From positions 1,176,501-1,240,500 of the forward strand of contig JADJWP010000002.1 of the NCBI GenBank assembly GCA_016716305.1: a DNA stretch of 64,000 nt, in the 5' to 3' direction. The notes beneath the pieces were generated by a model that had not been told where the DNA came from, did not search any database, and saw only the letters and a list, made by a program, of their open reading frames with translations. A program made the position numbers and the translations under genes. The DNA comes from Chloracidobacterium sp. (GTDB taxonomy: Bacteria > Acidobacteriota > Blastocatellia > Pyrinomonadales > Pyrinomonadaceae). Shown here piece after piece: positions 52,737 through 61,717 of the stretch (the first letter of the stretch is position 1; each line of letters begins with the position of its first letter).

Positions 52737-52774
52737 TCTTCCCGCGAAATGTAGACTCACTACCCGGACCCTTG

Positions 52775-54208
52775 TCAGACCGTGTCGTCTGTAGACGTAT
52801 CATAACTGGCTGCGCTTGTGTCAACCGAAGCGTCGAATCCGGTGTCGACTGAGGCTACTGAAGCATCGTACGTTCCGGCATCGTACGCCCCAGCGTCATA
52901 TGTACCGCCCGTTTCGACTGCCGATGACGGATCCGCATCATACATCACCGAATTCGGATCAGCCTGATCAGCATAATTGTCAGCCGAAGCCTGATATTCT
53001 CCCGCCAGATCAGCATTTCTTGCCGCACCTTCGGCATCGCCTTGGGCCGCGTACCATTCCGCATTGTCAGCATGATAATCGGCGTTCTTTTCCTGGTAAA
53101 CGGCGTTATCCAGGTTGTATACATCGTTGTCGGACTGGCCAGTATGATCGAAGCCTCCGGCGGAATAATCGGCATCGCTGGTGGCATAACCGGCATTCAG
53201 TGCATCTTCCTTCGCGGCTTCGTAATCGCCCTCAGCGATGTGTTCGGCCTGTTGAGCACGATAATCCTCGGCGATCTCTTGCTTGTACGCCGCATTCTCA
53301 AGGTCAGAGGAATCTGAGGTCCCGAGCATGCTCGAATCACCCGCTTGATAAGCCGCTTCCTCGGCGGCTTCGCGGGCATCGGCAGCCGCAGCATAGTCGC
53401 CTTCGGCAACAAATTCGTCGGCCGCCGTCTGAGTCTCACGAGCCTCATCGGCATGTGCCTGTTTTTCAGCTTCGGCCGAAACATCTGCATGGTCGTCGAC
53501 CGAGGGCTCGGCCGACACCACGGATTCGGCAGGTGCCGCGATCAAAGGTTCGGATACCACATCGTAAGATGTGTCTTCGGTACCAATGTCAGCAGATTCA
53601 TCAGATGCAGACTCCTCCGTGATCGGAAAGCCGTCGGCTCCTACGGTGAACTCGACAGAATTGGACGCAAGTTCTTCTTCGGTCGGCAATCCCTCGGCCG
53701 ACCCAAGATCGGATGCCGTCGATTCTTCGCCGTCAACCGTCATGCTATCGACAGTTCCGTCGCCGTCCTCATCGACAAGATTCGTTTCAAATTCACCGTC
53801 ACCATCAGAATCAACAAGGACATTGTCGATCGTCCCATCGCCGTCAGTATCGGTACCGACAGCGTCGACCACGCCGTCGCCATCGACATCAGACGCGATA
53901 ACATCAAGCTGGCCATCGCCGTCAGTGTCAGCCGCAACGGCATCGACCCTGCCATCACCGTCAATATCGCCGGCGACCATATCTAACTCACCGTCGCCAT
54001 CCGTATCGACGGCCGCGGCATCTATATGACCGTCTTTATCGAGGTCTGCGTATGTGATCTCGCTGCCTTCGGCACTATCGTCGAACAAGGCCTCGACGAT
54101 CTCTTCGACCAATGTGCCCTCGTCGGCCTTTTCGGTAGTGATCTCAAAGGTGCTTTCGGTCCCATCGGGGGCCGTTTCGGTTACGAGAATTTGATCGTCA
54201 GTCGCCAT
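52775..54208 (-). CDS. Very acidic repeat protein (DxDGDG array and DADxA helical repeats)
   Basis: 477 aa, no signal peptide seen, no Cys. Residues 55-158 form eight consecutive 13-residue units of the form DxDGDGxxDxxxx (coordinates 53735-54046), resembling EF-hand loops or TSP3-like calcium-binding repeats. Residues about 250-415 hold three similar helical units with EGDYxAAxxDAxxAxY and AYxxExAxDYxAxxAEhxAxGD. The C terminus is a low-complexity TYDAGAYDAG-type tail. Likely calcium-binding and largely disordered. Downstream gene of the degenerate M48 homologue; overlap 11 bp. Confidence 0.72.
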   Translation of the reverse strand: MATDDQILVTETAPDGTESTFEITTEKADEGTLVEEIVEALFDDSAEGSEITYADLDKDGHIDAAAVDTDGDGELDMVAGDIDGDGRVDAVAADTDGDGQLDVIASDVDGDGVVDAVGTDTDGDGTIDNVLVDSDGDGEFETNLVDEDGDGTVDSMTVDGEESTASDLGSAEGLPTEEELASNSVEFTVGADGFPITEESASDESADIGTEDTSYDVVSEPLIAAPAESVVSAEPSVDDHADVSAEAEKQAHADEARETQTAADEFVAEGDYAAAADAREAAEEAAYQAGDSSMLGTSDSSDLENAAYKQEIAEDYRAQQAEHIAEGDYEAAKEDALNAGYATSDADYSAGGFDHTGQSDNDVYNLDNAVYQEKNADYHADNAEWYAAQGDAEGAARNADLAGEYQASADNYADQADPNSVMYDADPSSAVETGGTYDAGAYDAGTYDASVASVDTGFDASVDTSAASYDTSTDDTV

Positions 54209-55673
54209 AATTTAAATTATCCTCCATTCGTCTCGGCTTTTGAACGTCGGACGCGCTATTCGCCGGTTTCGTATTTTTCTTTAATCGCGTTATTACTCCG
54301 CATTTTGTATCGGGGCATTTGACCGGAAGTTCGGCCTTGCCGGCGAGGATCGAAAGCGGTATGCGCATCCCCGTGCCGCAGCCCGAGCACTTTACCCTAA
54401 GCACTTGTTCCTTACCAGGCGCAACGGCCGCCGGTTTTGGCGCCGAGGCCTTGATCGTATCACCGATTATCTTCAGATAACCCTTCAACTCGGCACTTTG
54501 AGAATACTGAGTCAATAACTTAAGACGCGGGCCGAGATACGGCGTTGATGAAGTCGTTAATTCTGAAAGGCGAAGCATGTCTCCGTCGTCGACCGCCTGC
54601 TGCTCGAGCCACGAATCGATGTTGATCTGGCGATATATTAATGATGACTTGAGCGACCAAGAGAGTAATACCCTGCGTGCTATCTCCTCATTCCCAACAG
54701 TCAGCAGTCCGGCACGATCAGCCGTTATTTCAGCCTGTCTGGCCCAAGCCAGAAGCGGCATTTCGATGGCGCCGCCGATCAAAGCAGTTGGGCTCAGTAT
54801 GGCGTTGAAGATGCCGCCAGCCATGAACCCCTTCGCAGTTCCCTGTTCACCCAAAAAGAACCTAATGACAGTTTTCCATAATGCATGGCCGGCCTTGCAA
54901 TGGCCCATCTCGCGAGCCAAAAGAAACAGCATGTCGACGCCCTGAAAATTCCCGGCCATTGCCGATCCGACCACGATGAACGAATCGCGGTCGCTTCCGA
55001 AAGTAAGCATGTCCCACGGACGTTCACCCGAAAGATAGACGTCCGGCATATGCGACATCCCGAGGATCCTTGCAGCCCTGACTGCCTGGCCGAAGATATG
55101 CGGCATTTGCCGTTCACCGAGCAATACACCGTTGAAAGTGACCTCGATCCATCTGCGTCCGACCTTTTCAGAAACTGCCTTTGCTGCGGCGTTCAGCGGC
55201 GTCATTGCTCGAAGCGCGGCCATCGCTTTGGCATCTGCCGCCCATGCGAACGATGATGAGTCGACCTGATAACCCGGAACCAATGGTCTTAGCCACCTGC
55301 ATTCAGGACACATCACCTTTCCGTCTGCGAGGCCTGCCCCGGCACCCCCGCACGTTCGACAGATCATCTGCTGCTGTATGTACTGTGGATGCGGTTGTCC
55401 GACATAGGCCGCGGGATACTGCTGCGGAGTTGGGACCGCAGGGGTTTGAGGCCTGAATTGCGATGGCTGCGGCATTACACCCGCGGGATCCTGAGCGCTC
55501 GGTTGGGCCGAAGCCGAAGATCGCGGTGCCTGCATTGGAGCTGCCGGACTTAACGGCGGAGAAGCGGGCGTTACGGCGACCGGAACGCCACAATAGATAC
55601 AGAACCTCGAACCATTGACCGGCTGCTCGTGGCCATTCTGACATTTCGGTTTTGCAGTTGCCTGATCGGTCAT
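54198..55673 (-). CDS. Degenerate M48 homologue with two zinc ribbons (first active-site His lost)
   Basis: 491 aa. An N-terminal zinc ribbon (residues 11-28: CQNGHEQPVNGSRFCIYC), a Pro/Gln-rich linker, a second ribbon CRTCGG...CPEC (105-125), then an M48-like domain. The position of HEXXH reads REMGH at 254-258 (CGC Arg in place of His at 54912-54914). The third ligand Glu in ARQAEITADRAGLL is kept. This would abolish normal zinc binding, so protease activity is doubtful. It is a paralogue of the intact gene at 20168-21154. A third Cys cluster lies near the C terminus (VKCSGCGTG, CPDTKCG). Confidence 0.8.
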   Translation of the reverse strand: MTDQATAKPKCQNGHEQPVNGSRFCIYCGVPVAVTPASPPLSPAAPMQAPRSSASAQPSAQDPAGVMPQPSQFRPQTPAVPTPQQYPAAYVGQPHPQYIQQQMICRTCGGAGAGLADGKVMCPECRWLRPLVPGYQVDSSSFAWAADAKAMAALRAMTPLNAAAKAVSEKVGRRWIEVTFNGVLLGERQMPHIFGQAVRAARILGMSHMPDVYLSGERPWDMLTFGSDRDSFIVVGSAMAGNFQGVDMLFLLAREMGHCKAGHALWKTVIRFFLGEQGTAKGFMAGGIFNAILSPTALIGGAIEMPLLAWARQAEITADRAGLLTVGNEEIARRVLLSWSLKSSLIYRQINIDSWLEQQAVDDGDMLRLSELTTSSTPYLGPRLKLLTQYSQSAELKGYLKIIGDTIKASAPKPAAVAPGKEQVLRVKCSGCGTGMRIPLSILAGKAELPVKCPDTKCGVITRLKKNTKPANSASDVQKPRRMEDNLNYGD

Positions 55674-55686
55674 TTTTTCGATGCTA

Positions 55687-56124
55687 TCAATACCCGTATG
55701 GATTTGTTGCCGCTGACATCATCGACATCAAGATCCACAGCAAATAGAAACCCGCGTGAATTACAGTCGACGCGATCCCGCCCCAAAGCGCGACCAGGGC
55801 CATCCAACGCCCGTCTTGCGGCGAACGCCCGTTCTTGATCGCATCAAGCTCCATCCATCCAAGTATCGCGGCGGGAAGGCCGGTGAAAGGGCCGCAGCAA
55901 AGCAATGCGGCAACGGCAAGGATGAGCGCGATCATTGCCTTCTGACTCGACCCTGTTGCGGCGGAAATCGGCGTACCGCCGGCAGCCGCAGCCGATCCCT
56001 GCCATTGTTGGGCCGGCTGCTGACCGATGAATGGTGGCGGTGCCGACAACGGTGCAGCACAATTGAGGCAAAAGGCCGCTTCGTCAGGATTTGGTTGATT
56101 ACATTTTGAGCAATACTTGGGCAT
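55687..56124 (-). CDS. Zinc-ribbon membrane protein (DUF4190-like)
   Basis: 145 aa. N-terminal zinc ribbon MPKYCSKCNQPNPDEAAFCLNCAAPL (Cys at 5, 8, 19, 22), a Pro/Gln-rich linker, and a C-terminal four-helix-like membrane part (SQKAMIALILAVAALLCCGPFTGLPAAILGWMELDAIKNG, WGGIASTVIHAGFYLLWILMSMM) matching DUF4190. First gene of the minus-strand operon leading to the M48 homologue and the acidic repeat protein. Function unknown. Confidence 0.8.
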   Translation of the reverse strand: MPKYCSKCNQPNPDEAAFCLNCAAPLSAPPPFIGQQPAQQWQGSAAAAGGTPISAATGSSQKAMIALILAVAALLCCGPFTGLPAAILGWMELDAIKNGRSPQDGRWMALVALWGGIASTVIHAGFYLLWILMSMMSAATNPYGY

Positions 56125-56275
56125 AGGTGATTTTGAGGCCGACGCGAAGATCCGTCTGGGTCACATCGCACGAATGTCTCTCTTCAACAAGAACGTCCCT
56201 ACTTGATCAAGCGAAATTTCGCGGCGGAACAGGTCAAATTAGTTCGTGAGTTTTGCTACTATATCGTAACTTCCT

Positions 56276-56299
56276 GTTTTTGCGAAGCAATGCAAAAAC
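56276..56299. promoter_or_regulatory. Inverted repeat upstream of an aldehyde dehydrogenase
   Basis: GTTTTTGC (56276-56283) and GCAAAAAC (56292-56299), a perfect 8-bp dyad with an 8-nt spacer, 30 bp before the ATG of the ALDH8A1-like gene and within the expected leader or promoter. Possible operator. No T-run follows. Confidence 0.3.
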
Positions 56300-56328
56300 T
56301 TGATGTCGGTAGAAGGATCCCTTGACAT

Positions 56329-57795
56329 ATGGCGTCTATCGAAAACTATATCGGCGGCAGTCTGGTCGAGCCGCTCGCTGGTCAATACCTCGACAATTTT
56401 GAACCGGCCACGGGTATCGTCTATTCACTTATCCCTGATTCGGACGAACGAGACGTCGAACTGGCGGTCGAGGCGGCGAAAGCAGCGTTCCCGGCCTGGT
56501 CGACGACGCCGCCTGATGAACGATTCGCTATCCTGATGCGGCTTGTGTCGCTGATCGAACGCGATCTCGAACCGCTTGCAGCGGCCGAATCAAGAGATAA
56601 TGGCAAGCCGATATCGCTCGCCCGAACCATCGATATCCCGCGTGCGGCAGCGAATTTTCGATTCTACGCGACCGCCGGTATGCACCTCGCTAACGAATCG
56701 CATGAGACATTTGGTGCAGGCGGAATTCACGCGATCAATTACACGCTGCGGCAGCCGCTCGGCGTCGCGGGCTGCATTTCGCCATGGAACCTTCCGCTGT
56801 ATCTATTTACATGGAAGATCGCACCGGCGATCGCCGCGGGCTGCACGGTTGTAGCGAAACCAAGCGAAGTTACTCCAATGACCGCTTTCTTGTTGTCAAA
56901 GTTATGCATCGAGGCGGGCTTGCCTGCCGGAGTACTTAATATCGTCCACGGCACCGGACCAAAGGTCGGATCGGCCATCGTCGCACACCGCGACATCAGG
57001 GCAATTTCATTCACCGGCGGCACAACAACCGGCGAAGAGATAGCCCGCGTCGCCGCACCGATGTTCAAGAAACTCTCGCTCGAACTGGGCGGCAAGAATC
57101 CGAACATCATCTTTGCCGACTGCGATTACGAAGAAATGCTTGCGACGGCCGTGCGCTCGTCCTTCTCCAATCAAGGCGAGATCTGCCTCTGTGGTTCACG
57201 AATCTTCGTAGAACGGCCGATTTTTGAACGTTTCAAGAACGATTTCGTTGCGCGTGTCAGTTCCCTGAAGGTCGGTGACCCGAATGATGCGGATATCGAC
57301 GTCGGCGCGATCGTTTCGAAACAGCACTTCGAAAAGATCCTCTCGTACATCGAACTCGCCAAAACCGAAGGCGGCACAATATTAACCGGCGGACACGTGT
57401 CAGAAGCCCCTGCGTCCGCGGGTGGCCGGTCGCTCGGCGGATATTTCATCGAGCCTACGGTCATCGAGGGCCTTCCGCACGATTGCCGCACGAATCAAGA
57501 AGAGATCTTCGGCCCGGTCGTAACGATAATGCCGTTCGACACCGAAGCCGAAGTTCTCGACTATGCTAACAGCGTTCGTTACGGCCTTTCGTCGACCGTT
57601 TGGACGGAAAGCCTTTCCCGTGCCCATCGAATCTCAGGTAAATTGGAATCCGGCATCGTCTGGGTCAATTGCTGGATGCTTCGCGATCTACGCACACCTT
57701 TCGGCGGCGTGAAGGACAGCGGCATAGGCCGCGAAGGCGGCTTCGATGCATTAAGGTTTTTTACCGAGGAGAAGAATGTTTGTGTTCGGCTTTGA
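56329..57795 (+). CDS. Aldehyde dehydrogenase, 2-aminomuconic-semialdehyde dehydrogenase-like
   Basis: 488 aa; AAGGA precedes the ATG. The NAD-dependent aldehyde dehydrogenase fold has the catalytic C286 (NQGEICLCGSR) and E252 (LELGGKNPNI). The end of the protein (YGLSSTVWTESLSRAHRISGKL, ESGIVWVNCWMLRDLRTPFGG) resembles ALDH8A1, the human enzyme, and bacterial 2-aminomuconate/2-hydroxymuconate semialdehyde dehydrogenases. The presence of a RidA-type deaminase and 3-hydroxyanthranilate dioxygenase gene in the same 8 kb supports a role in 3-hydroxyanthranilate breakdown. Substrate remains inferred. Confidence 0.88.
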   Translation: MASIENYIGGSLVEPLAGQYLDNFEPATGIVYSLIPDSDERDVELAVEAAKAAFPAWSTTPPDERFAILMRLVSLIERDLEPLAAAESRDNGKPISLARTIDIPRAAANFRFYATAGMHLANESHETFGAGGIHAINYTLRQPLGVAGCISPWNLPLYLFTWKIAPAIAAGCTVVAKPSEVTPMTAFLLSKLCIEAGLPAGVLNIVHGTGPKVGSAIVAHRDIRAISFTGGTTTGEEIARVAAPMFKKLSLELGGKNPNIIFADCDYEEMLATAVRSSFSNQGEICLCGSRIFVERPIFERFKNDFVARVSSLKVGDPNDADIDVGAIVSKQHFEKILSYIELAKTEGGTILTGGHVSEAPASAGGRSLGGYFIEPTVIEGLPHDCRTNQEEIFGPVVTIMPFDTEAEVLDYANSVRYGLSSTVWTESLSRAHRISGKLESGIVWVNCWMLRDLRTPFGGVKDSGIGREGGFDALRFFTEEKNVCVRL

Positions 57796-57843
57796 GGCTC
57801 TTTTACGCGTTTCTTAATTAGAGATGTGTTGGAGGCATGAGCA

Positions 57844-58524
57844 ATGAAAAAACTTATTCGGTTCGGTTTTCTATTTCCTTTGTTGGCGATAATTGGTTAC
57901 CTTGTTTTCGGGATCATACTTGTTAAGATACTGAAGCCGACCGAAAAGCGAGATCTTTCACATTTTTTCCATCCCGGCGACCGGCTTGTGAGTAGATTCG
58001 AAGGCTTTGACCAGACAGTTCTCGCGATCAAAGACGGATGGCTCCACACACGGCTTGAGGTAAAGCCGCACGCGGCAGGCCCGCCCGAACATTTTCATGA
58101 GCATTTTGCGGAATCGTTTACAGTGAAATCGGGTACGCTCAGCATTTTGGTTGATGGCGAAAAAAAGTCACTTCGAGCAGGCGAATCCGTCACAATTCCG
58201 CCGATGACGAGGCACAAGCCGTTCAACGAAACAGGTGAAACTGTCATCATAGAGAGTGACGACCCGAAAACTCTCCCGGTCGAATTCGGCTATCTTCTTG
58301 TACAGCTCTATGGTTTCATGGACGAATATCCCAATGGCCCAAGCACTCCGCAGATGCTCATGCAGCTTTCGGTCTATGGCGGCGAGGCCGATTCATGGAT
58401 CGCTGACGGCCCTCCGATCAGTGTGCAAAAGGCCTTGCGTACGTTAATGGAACCGACTGCGAGATTGATAGGATATCGAGACAACTACGAGAAATACAGG
58501 CCGAAACGTTCACCGCAGGTTTAG
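57844..58524 (+). CDS. Membrane-anchored cupin protein
   Basis: 226 aa. One N-terminal transmembrane helix (about 8-30), then a cupin domain about 60-145: LHTRLEVKPHAAGPPEHFHEHFAESFTVKSGTLSILVDGEKKSLRAGESVTIPPMTRHKPFNE. The metal-ligand set HFHEHFAE and the later H (RHKPF) follow the cupin 1/2 motifs. Function unknown; the C-terminal region (VQLYGFMDEYPNGPSTPQMLMQLS) is shared with no recognised family. 48 bp after the aldehyde dehydrogenase. Confidence 0.8.
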   Translation: MKKLIRFGFLFPLLAIIGYLVFGIILVKILKPTEKRDLSHFFHPGDRLVSRFEGFDQTVLAIKDGWLHTRLEVKPHAAGPPEHFHEHFAESFTVKSGTLSILVDGEKKSLRAGESVTIPPMTRHKPFNETGETVIIESDDPKTLPVEFGYLLVQLYGFMDEYPNGPSTPQMLMQLSVYGGEADSWIADGPPISVQKALRTLMEPTARLIGYRDNYEKYRPKRSPQV

Positions 58525-58553
58525 TTTGTTGCCCTCGACACCAAAAAATTGTT

Positions 58554-59873
58554 ATGAAATTTCTATTTACGGTAGTTATCACGATTGCATTTGCAGCCGG
58601 GTCGCTTGCGCAGATCAAGGCTCCAGCGGAATCTGCCATGGACCGATTTCTTCGGTACGTCAAGATCGACACACAGGCGGTCGAGGAGGCAGGCAAAGTG
58701 CCGAGTTCCGATAAGCAATGGAACTTGGCCAGGCTGCTTGAGAAGGAACTCAAGGCGCTTGGCGTCCAGAACGTTCGAATTAGCGAACACGCGATCGTAT
58801 ACGGGCTAGTGCCGGGCAACCTCCCTGATAATTCGAAGGTCCCGACGATCGGCTTTATTGCTCACATGGACACATCGCCGGCCGTTTCAGGCGAAAATGT
58901 GAACGCCATCATTCACAAGAACTATCAAGGCGGCGACATTGTCCTGCCGAACGATAAGACGCAGGTGATCACGGTAGAGAAAAACCCTGCGCTGAAGGAA
59001 CTGATCGGGGACGATATCATCACCGCCGACGGCACGACACTGCTCGGCTCTGACGATAAATCGGGAATTGCTGAGATCATGACGATGATCGATATTCTCC
59101 GCAATAATCCGCAGTTCAAGCACGGCAACATCGCTGTGGCCTTTACACCTGACGAAGAGGTCGGCGGAGGCATCGATAAGTTTGACGTGAAAGGGTTCGG
59201 CGCGAAGTACGCCTACACCGTAGACGGTGGAGAACTCGGTGAAATTTCGGACGAAACATGGACCGCAAAAACCGCGACGATCACCTTCAGCGGTAAATCG
59301 ACCCATCCCGGCTATGCAAAAGACATCCTTGTAAACTCATCGTTTGCAGCAGCCGACTATCTGTCGCGTTTCAACGACCCGAAGGTCCCTCGGCCCGAAA
59401 CTACCGAAGGCCGCGTCGGATTTGTTCATCCCTACAATTCCACATTGGATATCGAGACCTCGGTCGTCAGGGTTTTGCTTAGGAACTTTGAAATGTCCGG
59501 CGTCGACGAACAGGAAGCAATGCTCCGTCGAATGCTCGATGATACGATGAAGAGATTTCCGAACGTTGCTGCGAAATTCGATATTCGCGTCGGTTATTTG
59601 AATATGAAAGAAGAGCTGAAAAAATATCCTCAGCTGGTTCAATTCGCTAGCGACGCCGCGAAACGTGCCGGGGTCACGCCGAAGATGAAGCCCATACGAG
59701 GCGGAACGGACGGGGCTCGGCTCACGTTCATGGGTCTGCCTACTCCCAACCTATTTACAGGCGGGCACAATTTCCATGGCAAGCTCGAGTGGAACTCACG
59801 AAAAGGCCTTGAAAGATCGACCGAGACTTTGGTCAACCTGGTTCAGATCTGGGCCGAAAAGGGCGGCAACTGA
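58554..59873 (+). CDS. pepT: Peptidase T-like tripeptidase with a signal peptide
   Basis: 439 aa. M20-family zinc aminopeptidase: IGFIAHMDTSPAV (metal His), GSDDKSGIAEIMTMID (bridging Asp), FTPDEEVGGGID (catalytic Glu pair), YTVDGGELGEIS, RGGTDGARLTFMGLPTPNLFTGGHNFHGKLEW. Closest in layout to PepT, which takes the N-terminal residue from tripeptides. Standard PepT is cytosolic, about 410 aa; this one begins with a signal peptide (MKFLFTVVITIAFAAGSLAQ), so it is probably exported. Confidence 0.92.
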   Translation: MKFLFTVVITIAFAAGSLAQIKAPAESAMDRFLRYVKIDTQAVEEAGKVPSSDKQWNLARLLEKELKALGVQNVRISEHAIVYGLVPGNLPDNSKVPTIGFIAHMDTSPAVSGENVNAIIHKNYQGGDIVLPNDKTQVITVEKNPALKELIGDDIITADGTTLLGSDDKSGIAEIMTMIDILRNNPQFKHGNIAVAFTPDEEVGGGIDKFDVKGFGAKYAYTVDGGELGEISDETWTAKTATITFSGKSTHPGYAKDILVNSSFAAADYLSRFNDPKVPRPETTEGRVGFVHPYNSTLDIETSVVRVLLRNFEMSGVDEQEAMLRRMLDDTMKRFPNVAAKFDIRVGYLNMKEELKKYPQLVQFASDAAKRAGVTPKMKPIRGGTDGARLTFMGLPTPNLFTGGHNFHGKLEWNSRKGLERSTETLVNLVQIWAEKGGN

Positions 59874-59882
59874 CCCCTCAGC

Positions 59883-61196
59883 TCAATTTACATCCGGTTC
59901 GCTGGGTTGACGGGTCACGAGCACCTTGTCTACCCTCCGACCATCCATATCTACGACCTCAAACTTGAATCCTTCCCAATCGAATCGCTCGCCTTCGTTC
60001 GGCAACTTCTCAAGTCGGGCCAAAACAAAACCGGCGAGCGTTTGGTACGCGTCGCGTTCGTCCTCTGGAAGTGGTCTGAGGTCGAGTAGATCAATTAGAT
60101 CTATGACCGAGAGTTGTCCGTCGAGCAGCATCGATCCATCCTCACGTAAAACTACGCTCCTTTGAACGATCCCTCCTGCGGGCAGATCGCCAACAATCTC
60201 TTCTAGAATGTCGTTGAGAGTAACAAGTCCGACAACGCTTCCGAATTCATCGATCACTAGAGACATCGTAGAACCCGATCCTTTGAACGTCTCGAGTAGT
60301 TCTAGAACCGTTTTCGTTTCGGGGACGAAAATCGGCTGTTTCAGTACCGCTTCTATATCCAACTCGCCAACCGTCAAGTAGTGAGCAAGCAGATCCCTCG
60401 CTTTTACGACGCCAACGACGTTATCCAAAGTCTCTCTGCAGACCGGCATCCTTGAATAACCGGCCTCTGATAACTCTTTTCGAAGCACCTCCGGATCATC
60501 GTCAAGGTCGATCCATTCGATCTTGATCCGAGGCGTCATCACTGCCGTGATCCTTTGATCGTCGAGCTTAATGACGCTTTCGATCAGCTCCTGTTCGACC
60601 TCTTCCAACACTCCAAGCTCAGTGCCGTGTGCGATATGCGCTCGGATCTCTTCTTCGGTTATTCCCGATTCACTTGTCTGTGTCAACCGAAACAACTTCA
60701 AGATCGTTCTCGTCGAAACACTCAAAAGCCATACGACTGGTGCGGTAAGCCGTGAGACGAAATACATGGGCCTCGAAAATAGTTTCGCGATCGTTTCGGG
60801 CCTCGCAAGGGCAATGTTTTTCGGAACGAGTTCGCCGATGACCAGCGAAAGATAGGTGATGATCACGATCACCACGCCAAAGCCGATCGAATGGGCATAT
60901 GGTTCGAGCAACGCGATCTGCGACACCACACTTGCGACCTCATCTGAAAGCAGCGCCCCGCCAAATGCCCCTGAAAGAACGCCCACAAGCGTGATCCCGA
61001 TCTGGACTGCAGAGAGAAACCGATCAGGATTCTGTTGAAGTTCTAATGCCTTGGCTGCGCCCGCATCTCCGTCCTCTGCCGCCTTTGCAAGCCGAACCCG
61101 CCGCGAAGATACAACGGCGATCTCCGTCATCGAAAAAAGTCCGTTGATGACTATGAGAAATCCGATCAGGATAGCTTCAAATGCAATTTCGCTCAT
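59883..61196 (-). CDS. CNNM/CorC-type membrane transporter (hemolysin-family)
   Basis: 437 aa from ATG 61196 (MSEIAFEAILIGFLIVING), since the frame further upstream codes for a polar stretch and overlaps the divergent gene. DUF21 membrane domain with about four helices up to residue 180, CBS pair at about 190-310 (VMTPRIKIEWIDLDDDPEVL, PVCRETLDNVVGVVKARDLL), and the CorC/HlyC domain (about 345-430). Family members act in magnesium/cobalt efflux or regulation. Convergent with pepT with a 9-bp gap. Confidence 0.92.
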   Translation of the reverse strand: MSEIAFEAILIGFLIVINGLFSMTEIAVVSSRRVRLAKAAEDGDAGAAKALELQQNPDRFLSAVQIGITLVGVLSGAFGGALLSDEVASVVSQIALLEPYAHSIGFGVVIVIITYLSLVIGELVPKNIALARPETIAKLFSRPMYFVSRLTAPVVWLLSVSTRTILKLFRLTQTSESGITEEEIRAHIAHGTELGVLEEVEQELIESVIKLDDQRITAVMTPRIKIEWIDLDDDPEVLRKELSEAGYSRMPVCRETLDNVVGVVKARDLLAHYLTVGELDIEAVLKQPIFVPETKTVLELLETFKGSGSTMSLVIDEFGSVVGLVTLNDILEEIVGDLPAGGIVQRSVVLREDGSMLLDGQLSVIDLIDLLDLRPLPEDERDAYQTLAGFVLARLEKLPNEGERFDWEGFKFEVVDMDGRRVDKVLVTRQPSEPDVN

Positions 61197-61277
61197 ATCG
61201 TCATTGTTACACACCCCACCCGACCCATCCGAATCGGTCATTTTTTCTCGTCGCAAATGTGCGATAGAATAGTCCAA

Positions 61278-61700
61278 ATGTCTGAAAGCGATCAGATCAA
61301 TTCGTCAAGGGCGCCCGAACCCGTTGGCCTTTATCCGCACGCACGCCGTGTCGGCAACCTGTTATTTCTTTCCGGTGTCGGACCACGGGAACGCGAGTCA
61401 AAAACAATTCCGGGCGTTGACCTGGACGAGACCGGGGCGATCGTTTCTTACGATATCGAAACCCAGTGCAGGTCGGTCTTCCAGAACATTCGCTTCATTC
61501 TGGAGGATGCGGGTTCATCGTGGGACAAGATCGTCGACGTGACCGTATTCTTAACAAATATGAAAGACGATTTTGCTACATACAATCGGGTCTATGCAGA
61601 ATATTTTGCCGATAACCGGCCGTGCCGGACAACGGTGGAGATAAGCTCGCTTCCGACGCCGATCGCTATTGAATTGAAGGTTATTGCAACTGTTAAATAA
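61278..61700 (+). CDS. RidA/YjgF-family protein, possible 2-aminomuconate deaminase
   Basis: 140 aa from ATG 61278; an ATG at 61257 is in frame but adds seven odd residues. RidA fold: PHARRVGNLLFLSGVGPRERESKTIPG, IETQCRSVFQNIRFILEDAGSSWDKIVDVTVFLTNMKDDFATYNRVYAEYF, and RPCRTTVEISSLPTPIAIELKVIA. The Arg-x-Thr-x-E core (CRTTVE) is the RidA active site. The SGVGPR N-terminal pattern is close to AmnD/NbaF-like 2-aminomuconate deaminases as far as I recall. Proximity to a 3-hydroxyanthranilate dioxygenase supports that. Confidence 0.82.
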   Translation: MSESDQINSSRAPEPVGLYPHARRVGNLLFLSGVGPRERESKTIPGVDLDETGAIVSYDIETQCRSVFQNIRFILEDAGSSWDKIVDVTVFLTNMKDDFATYNRVYAEYFADNRPCRTTVEISSLPTPIAIELKVIATVK

Positions 61701-61717
61701 AAAAGGGGAGAAAGATT

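Noticed and set aside
53571..54029. Ser/Pro-rich open frame on the plus strand
   Set aside because: It is the antisense of the DxDGDG repeat array and its composition only mirrors those repeats.
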